In this document: piece after piece, positions 38,253 through 46,030 of the stretch
Numbering within the stretch: the stretch's first letter is position 1
How the letters are laid out: each line of letters opens with the position of its first letter
The notes under the pieces: model-generated
The model's database searches: none
Told to the model about the DNA's origin: nothing
The model's input: the letters and a program-made list of their open reading frames with translations, nothing else
Translations under genes and position numbers: made by a program
Assembly (NCBI GenBank): GCA_024280375.1
Contig: JAJRQF010000035.1
Span: 124,001 to 188,000 of the forward strand
DNA: 64,000 nucleotides
Reading direction: 5' to 3'
Source of the DNA: Alphaproteobacteria bacterium
GTDB lineage: Bacteria > Pseudomonadota > Alphaproteobacteria > Rhizobiales > Rhizobiaceae

Positions 38253-38843
38253 CTACCCAGCTTCATTCTCATCAAGGCCATTTGCGCTTCGCAATGTTTT
38301 GTCTTGTTTTAAGGCCGCGCGTATTAGTTCATCGGTTAAAATAAGTCGTGCTTCAGCAATTGCCTCCAGCGGAATAATAGCATCTTTGTCTTCGTCTGGT
38401 CCGGTATTATCACGCCGTAAAATGAGATCGTCGCCATCAACACGAATAAGCGTTCCCCGATATCTTTTGCGCTCATTTACCAGATAACGGGTTTCCAGCT
38501 TTGCCACATGTCCGGCCCATTTTTCAAAATCAACCTGTCTGACAAGCGGGCGGTCAATCCCGGGAGATGAAACCTCAAGTGAATATGCCGTATGAACCGG
38601 GTCTTCGATATCCAGTACCGGAGAAAGCGCTCTAGAAATGGTCTCGCAATCTTTAACGTTCATCGAGCCGTCAGGGCGTTCAGCCATAATCTGCATGACC
38701 GGACCGTTATTATTGATCATTCGAATTCGAACAAGCTGAAATCCAAGATCGCTTACAACAGGGCCAACAACCGCTGCAATTTTTGCATCGGTTCCGGTCT
38801 CGGCAATCAGCCGGTCATCATCATGGAAGACTTCACTGTTCAA
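38253..38843 (-). CDS. rimP: Ribosome maturation factor RimP
   Basis: A 196-residue RimP, needed for 30S maturation. Conserved parts are LGFQLVRIRM near residue 34, DCETISRALSPVLDIEDPVHTAYSLEVSSPGIDRPL (67-100) and the SH3-like C-terminal half with KRYRGTLIRVDGDDLIL. It starts the rimP-nusA-infB unit, with a terminator for the upstream gene about 66 bases before its start. Confidence 0.94.
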   Translation of the reverse strand: MNSEVFHDDDRLIAETGTDAKIAAVVGPVVSDLGFQLVRIRMINNNGPVMQIMAERPDGSMNVKDCETISRALSPVLDIEDPVHTAYSLEVSSPGIDRPLVRQVDFEKWAGHVAKLETRYLVNERKRYRGTLIRVDGDDLILRRDNTGPDEDKDAIIPLEAIAEARLILTDELIRAALKQDKTLRSANGLDENEAG

Positions 38844-38908
38844 ATCTAAAAATCCAACTTTCAGTTTTCAGATCACTTGCCCCAAAATCGGTAATTATGG
38901 ATTGGCAC

Positions 38909-38939
38909 AAAAAAGAGCGGGTACCCGAAGGTCCCACTC
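38909..38939 (-). terminator. UUCG-loop terminator upstream of rimP
   Basis: On the minus strand GAGTGGGACC and GGTACCCGCTC pair with one G.U and one bulged base around a TTCG tetraloop, then six T. It lies about 97 bases past the end of the Pro-rich membrane protein gene and 66 bases before rimP, so it could end the former or act as a leader attenuator for the latter. Confidence 0.8.
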
Positions 38940-39035
38940 TGACAAATGTCCGAGAATGTTGCGCCGCTTATAGGCCCAAAATTATCCTATTGCAAGTATT
39001 TTCATGCACGAAGTAAACCAATACCATCTATCTGT

Positions 39036-40079
39036 TCAGCGGATATTCACGCGCAAGCCATAAACGTCGAGTGGCGCACCGCGCCCGGAAATGTCGACAA
39101 TCAAAGAAATAGCGGCGCTTTTTTGAGATGTCTTTGACTCCAGCTCTGAAAAGTCCTTCTTGAACGTAAGTGTTTTTGGTTTGCGACCTATTGTGAAACG
39201 GTTACGTCCACAATTGCCCAAAGTGCCAAATTGGCATGTTACAATAAATTGCTGATTGTCCAGTGTCCCGGATTTAACAATGAGTTCAAATACGGCCATT
39301 TTACCAAGAATGGCCTCAATAATGCCGGGCTCGATGACGAATTTAAAGCTGCGTTGCAAATCCCCACTGGCCGATTTTAACGTAACAAAAGCGCCACTGG
39401 CATCTTTACTCAATATGGCTGTTGATGCCGCTGGCGTAATTAAACCAATAGGGTCATCGGTTTCAAATATGGTCACCCATTCGCCACCCTCGAGGATTTC
39501 CTCGTCAGGAGATGAGCTTTCAGCTTTCAGTAATTTTGGCGGATTGGGGACGCTATTGTCTCTCATTTCCGCAGGCATGGTCAGGTCTTGGTCGTAAACC
39601 CACCAGGCACCAATTCCCACTGCCGCAAATACGATCGTACCAATCAACAATAATGCAAAAGGCCGACGCCAGAATGATTTTGGTCTTGGCTTTGCGAGTT
39701 TTTCAGGGTGATCGACAACTTCGACTGGTGGAGCCACCGCCGGAGAAGATGGAGCCACCACCGGTGAAGGTGGGGCTACCACCGGTGAAGGTGGGGCTAC
39801 CGCTGGTGAAGGTGGGGCTACCACCGGAGAAGATGGAGCCACCGCTGGTGAATATGATTGAGGTATTTCAACTTTATTATGCTCAGCCTCAATGCTTGAT
39901 ATTGCATCCTCAAGCAATTGTTGTTGAGTGGCTATATTTTCCGGGCTAAGTGAACCTGCATTATTCAGCATATTAGCCAATGTAGCGCGCGCCGAATTGT
40001 ATACCCGTTCACGTTTATTAGCGGAAGCTGGCTGGTGTTTCTCAAGCGCTCTTAAAATGACGTCTTCAAATCCAGCCAA
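39036..40079 (-). CDS. Membrane-anchored Pro-rich protein of unknown function
   Basis: A 347-residue protein with an N-terminal helical region (FEDVILRALEKHQPASANKRERVYNSARATLANML, 4-38), a Pro-rich repeat zone (77-118), a single membrane segment (about 140-161) and a C-terminal domain rich in beta-type pattern that I cannot name. The start is TTG at 40079 with GGAAT about eight bases upstream; the next Met is at residue 37, inside the conserved-looking helix region, so TTG is preferred. Its topology would be N-terminal inside and C-terminal domain periplasmic. It is downstream of gcrA with a 116-bp gap. Function unknown. Confidence 0.72.
   Translation of the reverse strand: MAGFEDVILRALEKHQPASANKRERVYNSARATLANMLNNAGSLSPENIATQQQLLEDAISSIEAEHNKVEIPQSYSPAVAPSSPVVAPPSPAVAPPSPVVAPPSPVVAPSSPAVAPPVEVVDHPEKLAKPRPKSFWRRPFALLLIGTIVFAAVGIGAWWVYDQDLTMPAEMRDNSVPNPPKLLKAESSSPDEEILEGGEWVTIFETDDPIGLITPAASTAILSKDASGAFVTLKSASGDLQRSFKFVIEPGIIEAILGKMAVFELIVKSGTLDNQQFIVTCQFGTLGNCGRNRFTIGRKPKTLTFKKDFSELESKTSQKSAAISLIVDISGRGAPLDVYGLRVNIR
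39726..39851. repeat. 21-bp tandem repeat in the Pro-rich linker
   Basis: Six 21-bp units encode SP[VA]VAP[PS], in the order ending S, P, P, P, S, P. The units differ by few bases, mostly at third positions and at the last codon, suggesting recent slippage or recombination. Confidence 0.85.
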
Positions 40080-40195
40080 TGCGGTTATTCCATTCTTATC
40101 TACCCGCTGGCATTTTGGCCGAGCTGGGTGAAATTTGCAAGCCGCGCAAATCTACCAAATACTTGGCCAAACGTATTAATTTAAATTTGCTGGCC

Positions 40196-40696
40196 CTATC
40201 GGCGACGTCTGCGTCGCTCCGATGCTGGCTGAAACGCCAATTTGGAATGAAACTCGCAATAGGGGGTAGAGTCTTTTGAACGGTGACCGCAAAAGCTGAA
40301 ATCTTCATTCTGCGGGTCGCCATTTGGCCATTTGCATGTCTCTTCAGTTAGCTGCATCACTTTGAGGTGTCGCGAGATTGGTACAACCACATCTTCAGCA
40401 GGTTTCTGCCTGTACCGGATTTCCGCAACCGCATCAACTTTAAGCGCATTTGCACCACTAGTTCGCGGCGCGGCCCTTGGAGCGCGGGAAGAAGCATAGC
40501 TGGAATTACGCGGACGGCGTTTAACCCTGTTGGCTGACGATGCAGATTTTGCCCGGCCCGAAAGGCCAAGTCTGTGCACTTTGCCAATAACAGCATTGCG
40601 GGTAACACCCCCAAGATCTGCAGCTATTTGGCTCGCACTAAGACCATCTGCCCATAATTTCGTTAGTCGGCCAACCCGATCATCTGTCCAGCTCAT
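40196..40696 (-). CDS. gcrA: GcrA cell-cycle regulator
   Basis: A 166-residue GcrA. The N-terminal helix-turn-helix MSWTDDRVGRLTKLWADGLSASQIAADLGGVTRNAVIGKVHRLGL is almost a signature of the family, and the C-terminus has the conserved block ETCKWPNGDPQNEDFSFCGHRSKDSTPYCEFHSKLA. GcrA binds RNA polymerase sigma70 and activates promoters carrying methylated GANTC sites (CcrM) in Caulobacter and relatives. AAGGGGG is upstream of the ATG. The upstream region itself has four GANTC sites. Confidence 0.96.
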   Translation of the reverse strand: MSWTDDRVGRLTKLWADGLSASQIAADLGGVTRNAVIGKVHRLGLSGRAKSASSANRVKRRPRNSSYASSRAPRAAPRTSGANALKVDAVAEIRYRQKPAEDVVVPISRHLKVMQLTEETCKWPNGDPQNEDFSFCGHRSKDSTPYCEFHSKLAFQPASERRRRRR

Positions 40697-41099
40697 AAAA
40701 GCCCCCTTAATATATGCACGGCAGAATCCCCCATCGTCCCCCTGAATAGTGTCAGGAAGTCAGTTTGAATCGTTTGGTTTAACTTTGGGTTGCCGCTATT
40801 TTTGTTGCTGAAAACAAACTACATCACGCTGCAAACAGGTGACAAGAGCGTTAGGTGCGGAACGAATCATTTTTTCATTTTGTCCCCAACTATGGGAATC
40901 GCTTTGCGTAAAGTCCTTACAAAAGGTTAATTTTAAGCAATATCTTTGCAGCTAAGCATGTGTGTATTTACTGATTACGGCTGTTTTTTGATATTTCAGT
41001 AAATATTTTTGTGAATATTCCTTGCGAATATTTCTGAAAATGAACCGCAATCAGGCTTTGTCAGCAATTTTTTGGCGAAATCCAGATAGCTCGCCGAGA

Positions 41100-41127
41100 T
41101 TGACACAATTAAATGTATCATTAGTAT
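41100..41127 (+). promoter_or_regulatory. Candidate argD promoter
   Basis: TTGACA (41100-41105) and TAGTAT (41122-41127) are 16 bases apart, with TATAAC overlapping as an alternative -10. A start near 41134 would leave a 100-base leader that begins with the hairpin at 41139. Confidence 0.5.
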
Positions 41128-41138
41128 AACAGTTATAT

Positions 41139-41158
41139 CCGCCCATGAGGCGGTATTT
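41139..41158 (+). terminator. Terminator-like hairpin in the argD leader
   Basis: CCGCC and GGCGG form a 5-bp stem around CATGA, followed by TATTTTT. It lies about five bases from the predicted transcription start and 75 bases before the argD ATG. It could attenuate argD, stabilise the 5' end, or end an upstream small transcript. Confidence 0.45.
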
Positions 41159-41233
41159 TTGTTTGGCCTGAAGAACTCAAGTCAATTTTTTCTTCAAACA
41201 ATCAAGATCACTCAATTTTCGGAAAAAACCGTC

Positions 41234-42439
41234 ATGTCTTCAAAACCTGCGAATGAATCTGCCATATTCAATACATTTGCCCGGGCGCCAGTTTCCTTTG
41301 AGCGCGGCGAAGGTGTACGATTGTTCACTGAGCAGGGTGATGAGTATATAGATTTTGCTGCCGGTATTGCAGTGAATGCGCTTGGCCATGCCCATCCGCA
41401 TTTGGTAAAGGCATTAAACGATCAGGCATCGAAACTCTGGCATGTATCCAATCTTTATGAAATTCCGGGTCAGGAAATGCTGGCGAAAAGATTGTGTAAT
41501 GCAACATTTGCAGAAAAAGTTTTCTTTACCAATTCCGGTGCCGAGGCGCTGGAATGCTCGCTTAAAACCGCAAGGCGCTTTCATTTTAATAATGGTAACC
41601 CTGAGCGAGTGGAAATTCTTACCTTTGAAGGCGCTTTTCATGGCCGGACACTTGCGACAATTGCAGCCGGTGGACAGGAAAAATATCTCGAAGGATTTGG
41701 TGAAAAAACCCCGGGCTTCATCCAATTGCCGTTTCTGGATGAGGATGCGCTGGATGCCGCGATTAATGAAAATACCGCAGCCATATTAATTGAACCTGTG
41801 CAGGGTGAGGGCGGAATACGGCCTGTGCCCGCAAGTTTCCTTAGGCGTATACGTGAATTATGCGATGAAAACGGATTGCTCCTTATATATGACGAGATCC
41901 AAACCGGCGTTGGCCGAACCGGCAAGCTCTTCGCCTATCAATGGTCTGGTGCTGCCCCCGACATCATGGCAATTGCCAAGGGCATTGGTGGTGGATTTCC
42001 GTTGGGCGCTTGTCTTGCCACCATCGAGGCGGCTGAGGGAATGACCGTGGGCACCCATGGCACGACCTTTGGCGGCAATCCGCTTGCGGTTGCGGTCGGC
42101 AATGCGGTTTTGGATGTGGTGCTTGAAGAAGGCTTTATGGATAGGGTTCAGCAATCGGCTTTATACCTGCGTCAGCAACTGGCCGAGTTGAGCGATGCTT
42201 TTCCAGACCTGATCGAAGAAATTCGAGGTGAAGGGCTGCTTCTCGGCATCAAGTGCAAAATCCCCAATGTCAAAGTTGTTACCGCCTTTCGCGAGGCCGG
42301 GCTTTTGAGCGTCCCCGCCGGTGAAAATGTTGTTCGTTTATTGCCGCCGTTGATTGTGTCCGTTGATGATATTCGAGAGGCCGTTGAAAAAATGCAGGCG
42401 GCGATGACCAAATTGAAAAATACCGAGAAGCAGGATTAA
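41234..42439 (+). CDS. argD: Acetylornithine aminotransferase
   Basis: A 401-residue class III aminotransferase that makes N-acetylornithine from the semialdehyde in arginine synthesis (and often N-succinyl-diaminopimelate). Family blocks are [66 protein letters not shown] and [14 protein letters not shown] with the PLP lysine. The ATG at 41234 has GGAA upstream; earlier in-frame starts lack similarity. argF begins seven bases after its stop and hslO follows, the conserved rhizobial order. Confidence 0.93.
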   Translation: MSSKPANESAIFNTFARAPVSFERGEGVRLFTEQGDEYIDFAAGIAVNALGHAHPHLVKALNDQASKLWHVSNLYEIPGQEMLAKRLCNATFAEKVFFTNSGAEALECSLKTARRFHFNNGNPERVEILTFEGAFHGRTLATIAAGGQEKYLEGFGEKTPGFIQLPFLDEDALDAAINENTAAILIEPVQGEGGIRPVPASFLRRIRELCDENGLLLIYDEIQTGVGRTGKLFAYQWSGAAPDIMAIAKGIGGGFPLGACLATIEAAEGMTVGTHGTTFGGNPLAVAVGNAVLDVVLEEGFMDRVQQSALYLRQQLAELSDAFPDLIEEIRGEGLLLGIKCKIPNVKVVTAFREAGLLSVPAGENVVRLLPPLIVSVDDIREAVEKMQAAMTKLKNTEKQD

Positions 42440-42445
42440 TCAGTA

Positions 42446-43378
42446 ATGAGTACGATAAAGAACTTCCTGGATATTCCGGACCTTGAAGCTGCAGAATTAA
42501 AGGGAATTATTTCCCATAGTATCGCCATGAAAAATGCACCAAGGGATAGGGAGGCACCCGGTCCCCTGGCCGGAAAAACCCTGGCGATGATTTTCGACAA
42601 ACCCTCAACCCGAACGCGGGTGTCGTTTGATGTGGCCATGCGCCAGCTGGGTGGTGGAATTGTCATGCTTGATCAAAGTGGCTCGCAACTTGGTCGCGGT
42701 GAATCAATTGCAGACACGGCCCGGGTTTTGTCGCGCTATGTTGATGCAATCATGATGCGGACATCTGAACATGATCGCCTGCTTGAAATGGCAGAATATG
42801 CCGATATTCCGGTTATTAACGGTCTGACGGATGATACCCATCCCTGCCAGATTATGGCCGATGTGATGACCATCGAAGAGCATCGAGGCCAGATATCGGG
42901 CCAAAAAATTGCCTGGGTAGGCGATGGAAATAATGTGCTGCAAACTTTTTTGCAGGCAGCAGCCCGTTTTGATTTTAGTGTTCATGCAGCCGTACCCGAG
43001 GGAAAAGAGCCAGAGGCTAGATTTGTTGAATGGGCGAAAGCCAATGGTGGTCGATTGCAGATCACCCATAGCGCAGAAGAGGCGGTGCATGATGCCGATT
43101 GTGTGGTGACTGATACCTGGGTTTCAATGGGCGATGAACAGGTTGGAAGGGGTGAGAATACCTTTCTGCCCTATCAGGTTAATCAGCAATTAATGGACAA
43201 AGCCAAACCGGATGCAATTTTTATGCACGATCTCCCTGCCTATCGGGGAAAAGAGGTCACAGCAGAAGTTATTGATGGCCCGCAATCTGTTGTCTTTGAT
43301 GAGGCGGAAAACCGCCTGCACGCGCAAAAAGGTATTTTAGCGTGGTGCCTGGGTGTTGATGCGAACACTAACGCATGA
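42446..43378 (+). CDS. argF: Ornithine carbamoyltransferase with atypical HDLP motif
   Basis: A 310-residue carbamoyltransferase. The carbamoyl-phosphate site [12 protein letters not shown] (about residue 52) and DDTHPCQ are normal, and the ornithine-binding [11 protein letters not shown] is present. The usual HCLP motif near the C-terminus is here [11 protein letters not shown]: the Cys that contributes to ornithine binding is Asp, and the following His-Arg position is Tyr-Arg. The codons read CAC GAT CTC CCT, so the change is more than a single-base error. The protein is otherwise intact and in the arg operon, so I keep the OTCase name with that caveat. Confidence 0.9.
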   Translation: MSTIKNFLDIPDLEAAELKGIISHSIAMKNAPRDREAPGPLAGKTLAMIFDKPSTRTRVSFDVAMRQLGGGIVMLDQSGSQLGRGESIADTARVLSRYVDAIMMRTSEHDRLLEMAEYADIPVINGLTDDTHPCQIMADVMTIEEHRGQISGQKIAWVGDGNNVLQTFLQAAARFDFSVHAAVPEGKEPEARFVEWAKANGGRLQITHSAEEAVHDADCVVTDTWVSMGDEQVGRGENTFLPYQVNQQLMDKAKPDAIFMHDLPAYRGKEVTAEVIDGPQSVVFDEAENRLHAQKGILAWCLGVDANTNA

Positions 43379-43396
43379 TCGTGGAGCGAATTTACG

Positions 43397-44389
43397 ATGG
43401 CTGACAATATAGATGCAATAAAAGAAGCAGGCCTTGATCAGGTAATCCCCTTTCAGGTGGAGCCGTTGGATGCGCGCGGACGGGCGGTGCAGCTGGGGCC
43501 TGTATTAGACAGTATCTTGCATCGACACAATTACCCGGAAGTGGTATCCGCACTTTTGGCAGAAGCTATTACATTAACCGTTTTGCTTGGCACATCGCTC
43601 AAATTTGACGGCAAGTTCATTGTTCAAACCCAGACCGATGGTCCCGTATCTATGCTGGTAGTTGATTTTCGCACGCCGGGAAATATTCGTGCCTATGCAA
43701 GATTTGATGAAGATCTGCTGCAAGCGGCAATTAAGGGCGGAAATTCGGACCCCATATCCCTGATGGGAAACGGCATATTGGCAATGACTATTGATCAGGG
43801 CAAATATACCCAACGCTATCAGGGCATTGTGCAATTGAAGGATTGCAGTCTGGAAGAGGTTGCCCAGCAATATTTCAAACAGTCTGAGCAAATCCCGACA
43901 CAGGTCCGACTTGCTGTAGCGCAATCACTGACCCGACAAGACGGTGGAAAACCCAGCCATAGATGGCAGGCGGGTGGGTTTTTGGTGCAGTTTTTACCGG
44001 ATTCAACTGATCGAATGCGGTTGAGAGATTTGCCGGGCGGTGATACTCCCGAGAGTGACCAGCCCGAGCATGCAGAGTTTTTCAGCGAAGATGATGCCTG
44101 GCTCGAGGTGCAATCACTGGTAAAAACGGTTGCGGATGTTGAGCTTGTTGAGCGAGAAGTGTCATCAGAAAGATTGTTATATCGCCTGTTTAATGAACAT
44201 GGCGTCAGGGTGTTTGAATCTCAACCCGTATTGGACAATTGTTCTTGTTCTGAGGAAAGCATAAAATCCATTCTTTCCAGCTTTAATCCTGATGAAGTCA
44301 TTGAAAGCACGGTTAATGGAGATATTGAAGTTAATTGCGAATTTTGCAGCAAGAGCTATCTGTTTGATGCAAAAGAATTTTCTTCTTGA
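43397..44389 (+). CDS. hslO: Redox-regulated chaperone Hsp33
   Basis: A 330-residue Hsp33, a holdase activated by oxidative unfolding. The four zinc cysteines are Cys282, Cys284, Cys314 and Cys317 (CSC and CEFC) with the usual spacing. The N-terminal core shows RGRAVQLGPVLDSILHRHNYPEVVSALLAEAITLTVLLG. It follows argF by 18 bases and is probably cotranscribed with the arginine genes. Confidence 0.95.
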   Translation: MADNIDAIKEAGLDQVIPFQVEPLDARGRAVQLGPVLDSILHRHNYPEVVSALLAEAITLTVLLGTSLKFDGKFIVQTQTDGPVSMLVVDFRTPGNIRAYARFDEDLLQAAIKGGNSDPISLMGNGILAMTIDQGKYTQRYQGIVQLKDCSLEEVAQQYFKQSEQIPTQVRLAVAQSLTRQDGGKPSHRWQAGGFLVQFLPDSTDRMRLRDLPGGDTPESDQPEHAEFFSEDDAWLEVQSLVKTVADVELVEREVSSERLLYRLFNEHGVRVFESQPVLDNCSCSEESIKSILSSFNPDEVIESTVNGDIEVNCEFCSKSYLFDAKEFSS

Positions 44390-44575
44390 ATTATTGATAT
44401 TTGGGGTGTTTTCAAAGACCAATAAGTCAATCGCAAATTTACCACATTGCCGATCTTTAACTTGTCTGGCAAAGCACTCCTGTCATATTCTGTCCGTTGG
44501 TAAAGTTTTTCGGGGCAGGTTTGTAATAATTGTCTGGTAACCCACATAGATTACACCAGATATTTTAGAACAGCC

Positions 44576-44597
44576 GACAGGGCGCCTGTCATATAAT
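44576..44597 (+). promoter_or_regulatory. Palindromic operator and -10 of the RND efflux operon
   Basis: GACAGG-GCG-CCTGTC is a perfect 6-3-6 palindrome at 44576-44590, directly followed by a consensus -10 TATAAT at 44592-44597. It is 20 bases from the adaptor gene start. No good -35 was seen, which suits a site where a regulator lies between the elements. The regulator itself is not in the adjacent genes. Confidence 0.55.
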
Positions 44598-44617
44598 GGA
44601 AGTTTTCGATATCACCG

Positions 44618-46030
44618 ATGCTTGATAAAACCAAAGATATTGACCCGGAATATATTTCACAGGCGAATGAAGTGTTCATTCCGCCTAGTCCCCAGCCGTC
44701 AATTTTACGAAAATTATCAAAGGGGTTGCTGCAAATCATACTGATGGTGGCAATTTTAGCGGTGTCCGTTTTTGTCATGAACCGAATGATAAAATCCAAG
44801 CCGGCACCCAAGGCCAAGCACGCTTTCAAAACTGTCTATACAATTAAGACCGCAACCGTGAAACGTTCAGCTCATCAGCCCGAATTTATCTCATACGGGC
44901 AGATTGAGGCGGCCAGAAAAGTTGATTTACGTTCCCTGGTTTCAGGCGAAGTCATATCTGTCAGCGATAAATTGCGCGCCGGTGCAAAAATTTTAAATGG
45001 TGAGGCGCTGGTTGAAATCGACCGGTTTAATTATCTTGGAGCCTTGCAGGAGGCCCGGGCGAATTTGAAAGAAACACAGGCCCGGTTGCTTGAATATAAA
45101 GCAAGAATTGTATCGGAAAAATCAAAATTTGCCAGCGCAAGAGATCAATTGCTGATTGCCGAGAAAGATTTAACCCGGGCAAAGTCGCTTGTAAAAAAAG
45201 GCGCAATGACCACACAGCAGGTTGAAGTGCGCACCCTTGTTTATTCACAGCGCCAACAGGCGCTGAACCTTTCCGAGAATATGGTGAAAATCGAGCAGGC
45301 CAGACTTGGCCAGCAGGAGGCCGCAGTTGAGCGTTTGCAATGGCGGGTTTCACAAGCCGAGAAGAACCTTCAAAATACGGTTTTAAAAGCACCATTTACC
45401 GGGATTGTGCGTTCAAGCGCCGTTGAAGTTGGAAAGCTGGTCAGCGCCAATGATGTGGTGGTGACACTTTATGAACCGCAAAACCTGGAGGCAAAATTTA
45501 CCCTGACGGATGCTGAATTTGGCAGGCTTCAAAATGATGCTGCTGGTCTGATCGGTCGCGAGGTTAAAATCAGCTGGAGTACCGGTGGGCAGCAGCAGGT
45601 ATATAAAGGAACAATTGAACGCATCGGCGCGGATATCAACTCAAATCGAGGCGGTGTAGAAGTTTTTGCACGCTTGGTAAATCTGGGCTCGCGCTTCGAC
45701 CTAAGACCCGGTGCATTTGTTGAAATCACAGTGCCGGACCAGACATTCAAGGATACGGTCAAACTTCCCGAACAGTCCATTTATAACAATCAGCATGTCT
45801 ATGTGGTTGAAGATGGAAAGCTGCATAAGCGAGAAATTACCATTGCAGCATATGACGGCGAGTTTGTTTTAATTTCCAGCGGGCTGAAATCCGGTGAGAA
45901 AGTTCTGACAACCCGAATAGCCGAAGTAGGCGAGGGACTGAATGTGCGGGAAGAAGGCGCGCCGGCTGAGACAAAGGCAGATAAAAAAAATAGCGAGAAA
46001 GTAAGCAAGAAGCAGGGTTCTAGCCCATGA
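44618..46030 (+). CDS. RND efflux periplasmic adaptor subunit (HlyD/MFP family)
   Basis: A 470-residue membrane-fusion protein. A cytoplasmic N-terminus of about 35 residues is followed by one membrane segment (about 38-54), and then a lipoyl-like domain (RSLVSGEVISVSDKLRAGAKILNGEALVEID), an alpha-helical hairpin (about 140-245, long Gln/Ala/Leu coil), the returning lipoyl half (LKAPFTGIVRSSAVEVGKLVSANDVVVTL) and beta-barrel domains. It joins an RND pump to an outer-membrane channel. Its stop overlaps the pump gene start by 4 bp (ATGA). Confidence 0.93.
   Translation: MLDKTKDIDPEYISQANEVFIPPSPQPSILRKLSKGLLQIILMVAILAVSVFVMNRMIKSKPAPKAKHAFKTVYTIKTATVKRSAHQPEFISYGQIEAARKVDLRSLVSGEVISVSDKLRAGAKILNGEALVEIDRFNYLGALQEARANLKETQARLLEYKARIVSEKSKFASARDQLLIAEKDLTRAKSLVKKGAMTTQQVEVRTLVYSQRQQALNLSENMVKIEQARLGQQEAAVERLQWRVSQAEKNLQNTVLKAPFTGIVRSSAVEVGKLVSANDVVVTLYEPQNLEAKFTLTDAEFGRLQNDAAGLIGREVKISWSTGGQQQVYKGTIERIGADINSNRGGVEVFARLVNLGSRFDLRPGAFVEITVPDQTFKDTVKLPEQSIYNNQHVYVVEDGKLHKREITIAAYDGEFVLISSGLKSGEKVLTTRIAEVGEGLNVREEGAPAETKADKKNSEKVSKKQGSSP

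Larger units (their letters stand above)
40697..41233. promoter_or_regulatory. gcrA-argD divergent control region
   Basis: A 537-bp AT-rich spacer. It holds four GANTC sites, all GAATC (40724, 40767, 40864, 40896 as first base), an argD promoter at 41100-41127 and a hairpin at 41139-41158. I saw no further gene. The middle 40920-41090 shows no feature that I can name. Confidence 0.55.

Noticed and set aside
39726-39851. Repeats as a CRISPR array
   Set aside because: Units are contiguous, 21 bp and in frame in a coding sequence, with no unique spacers.
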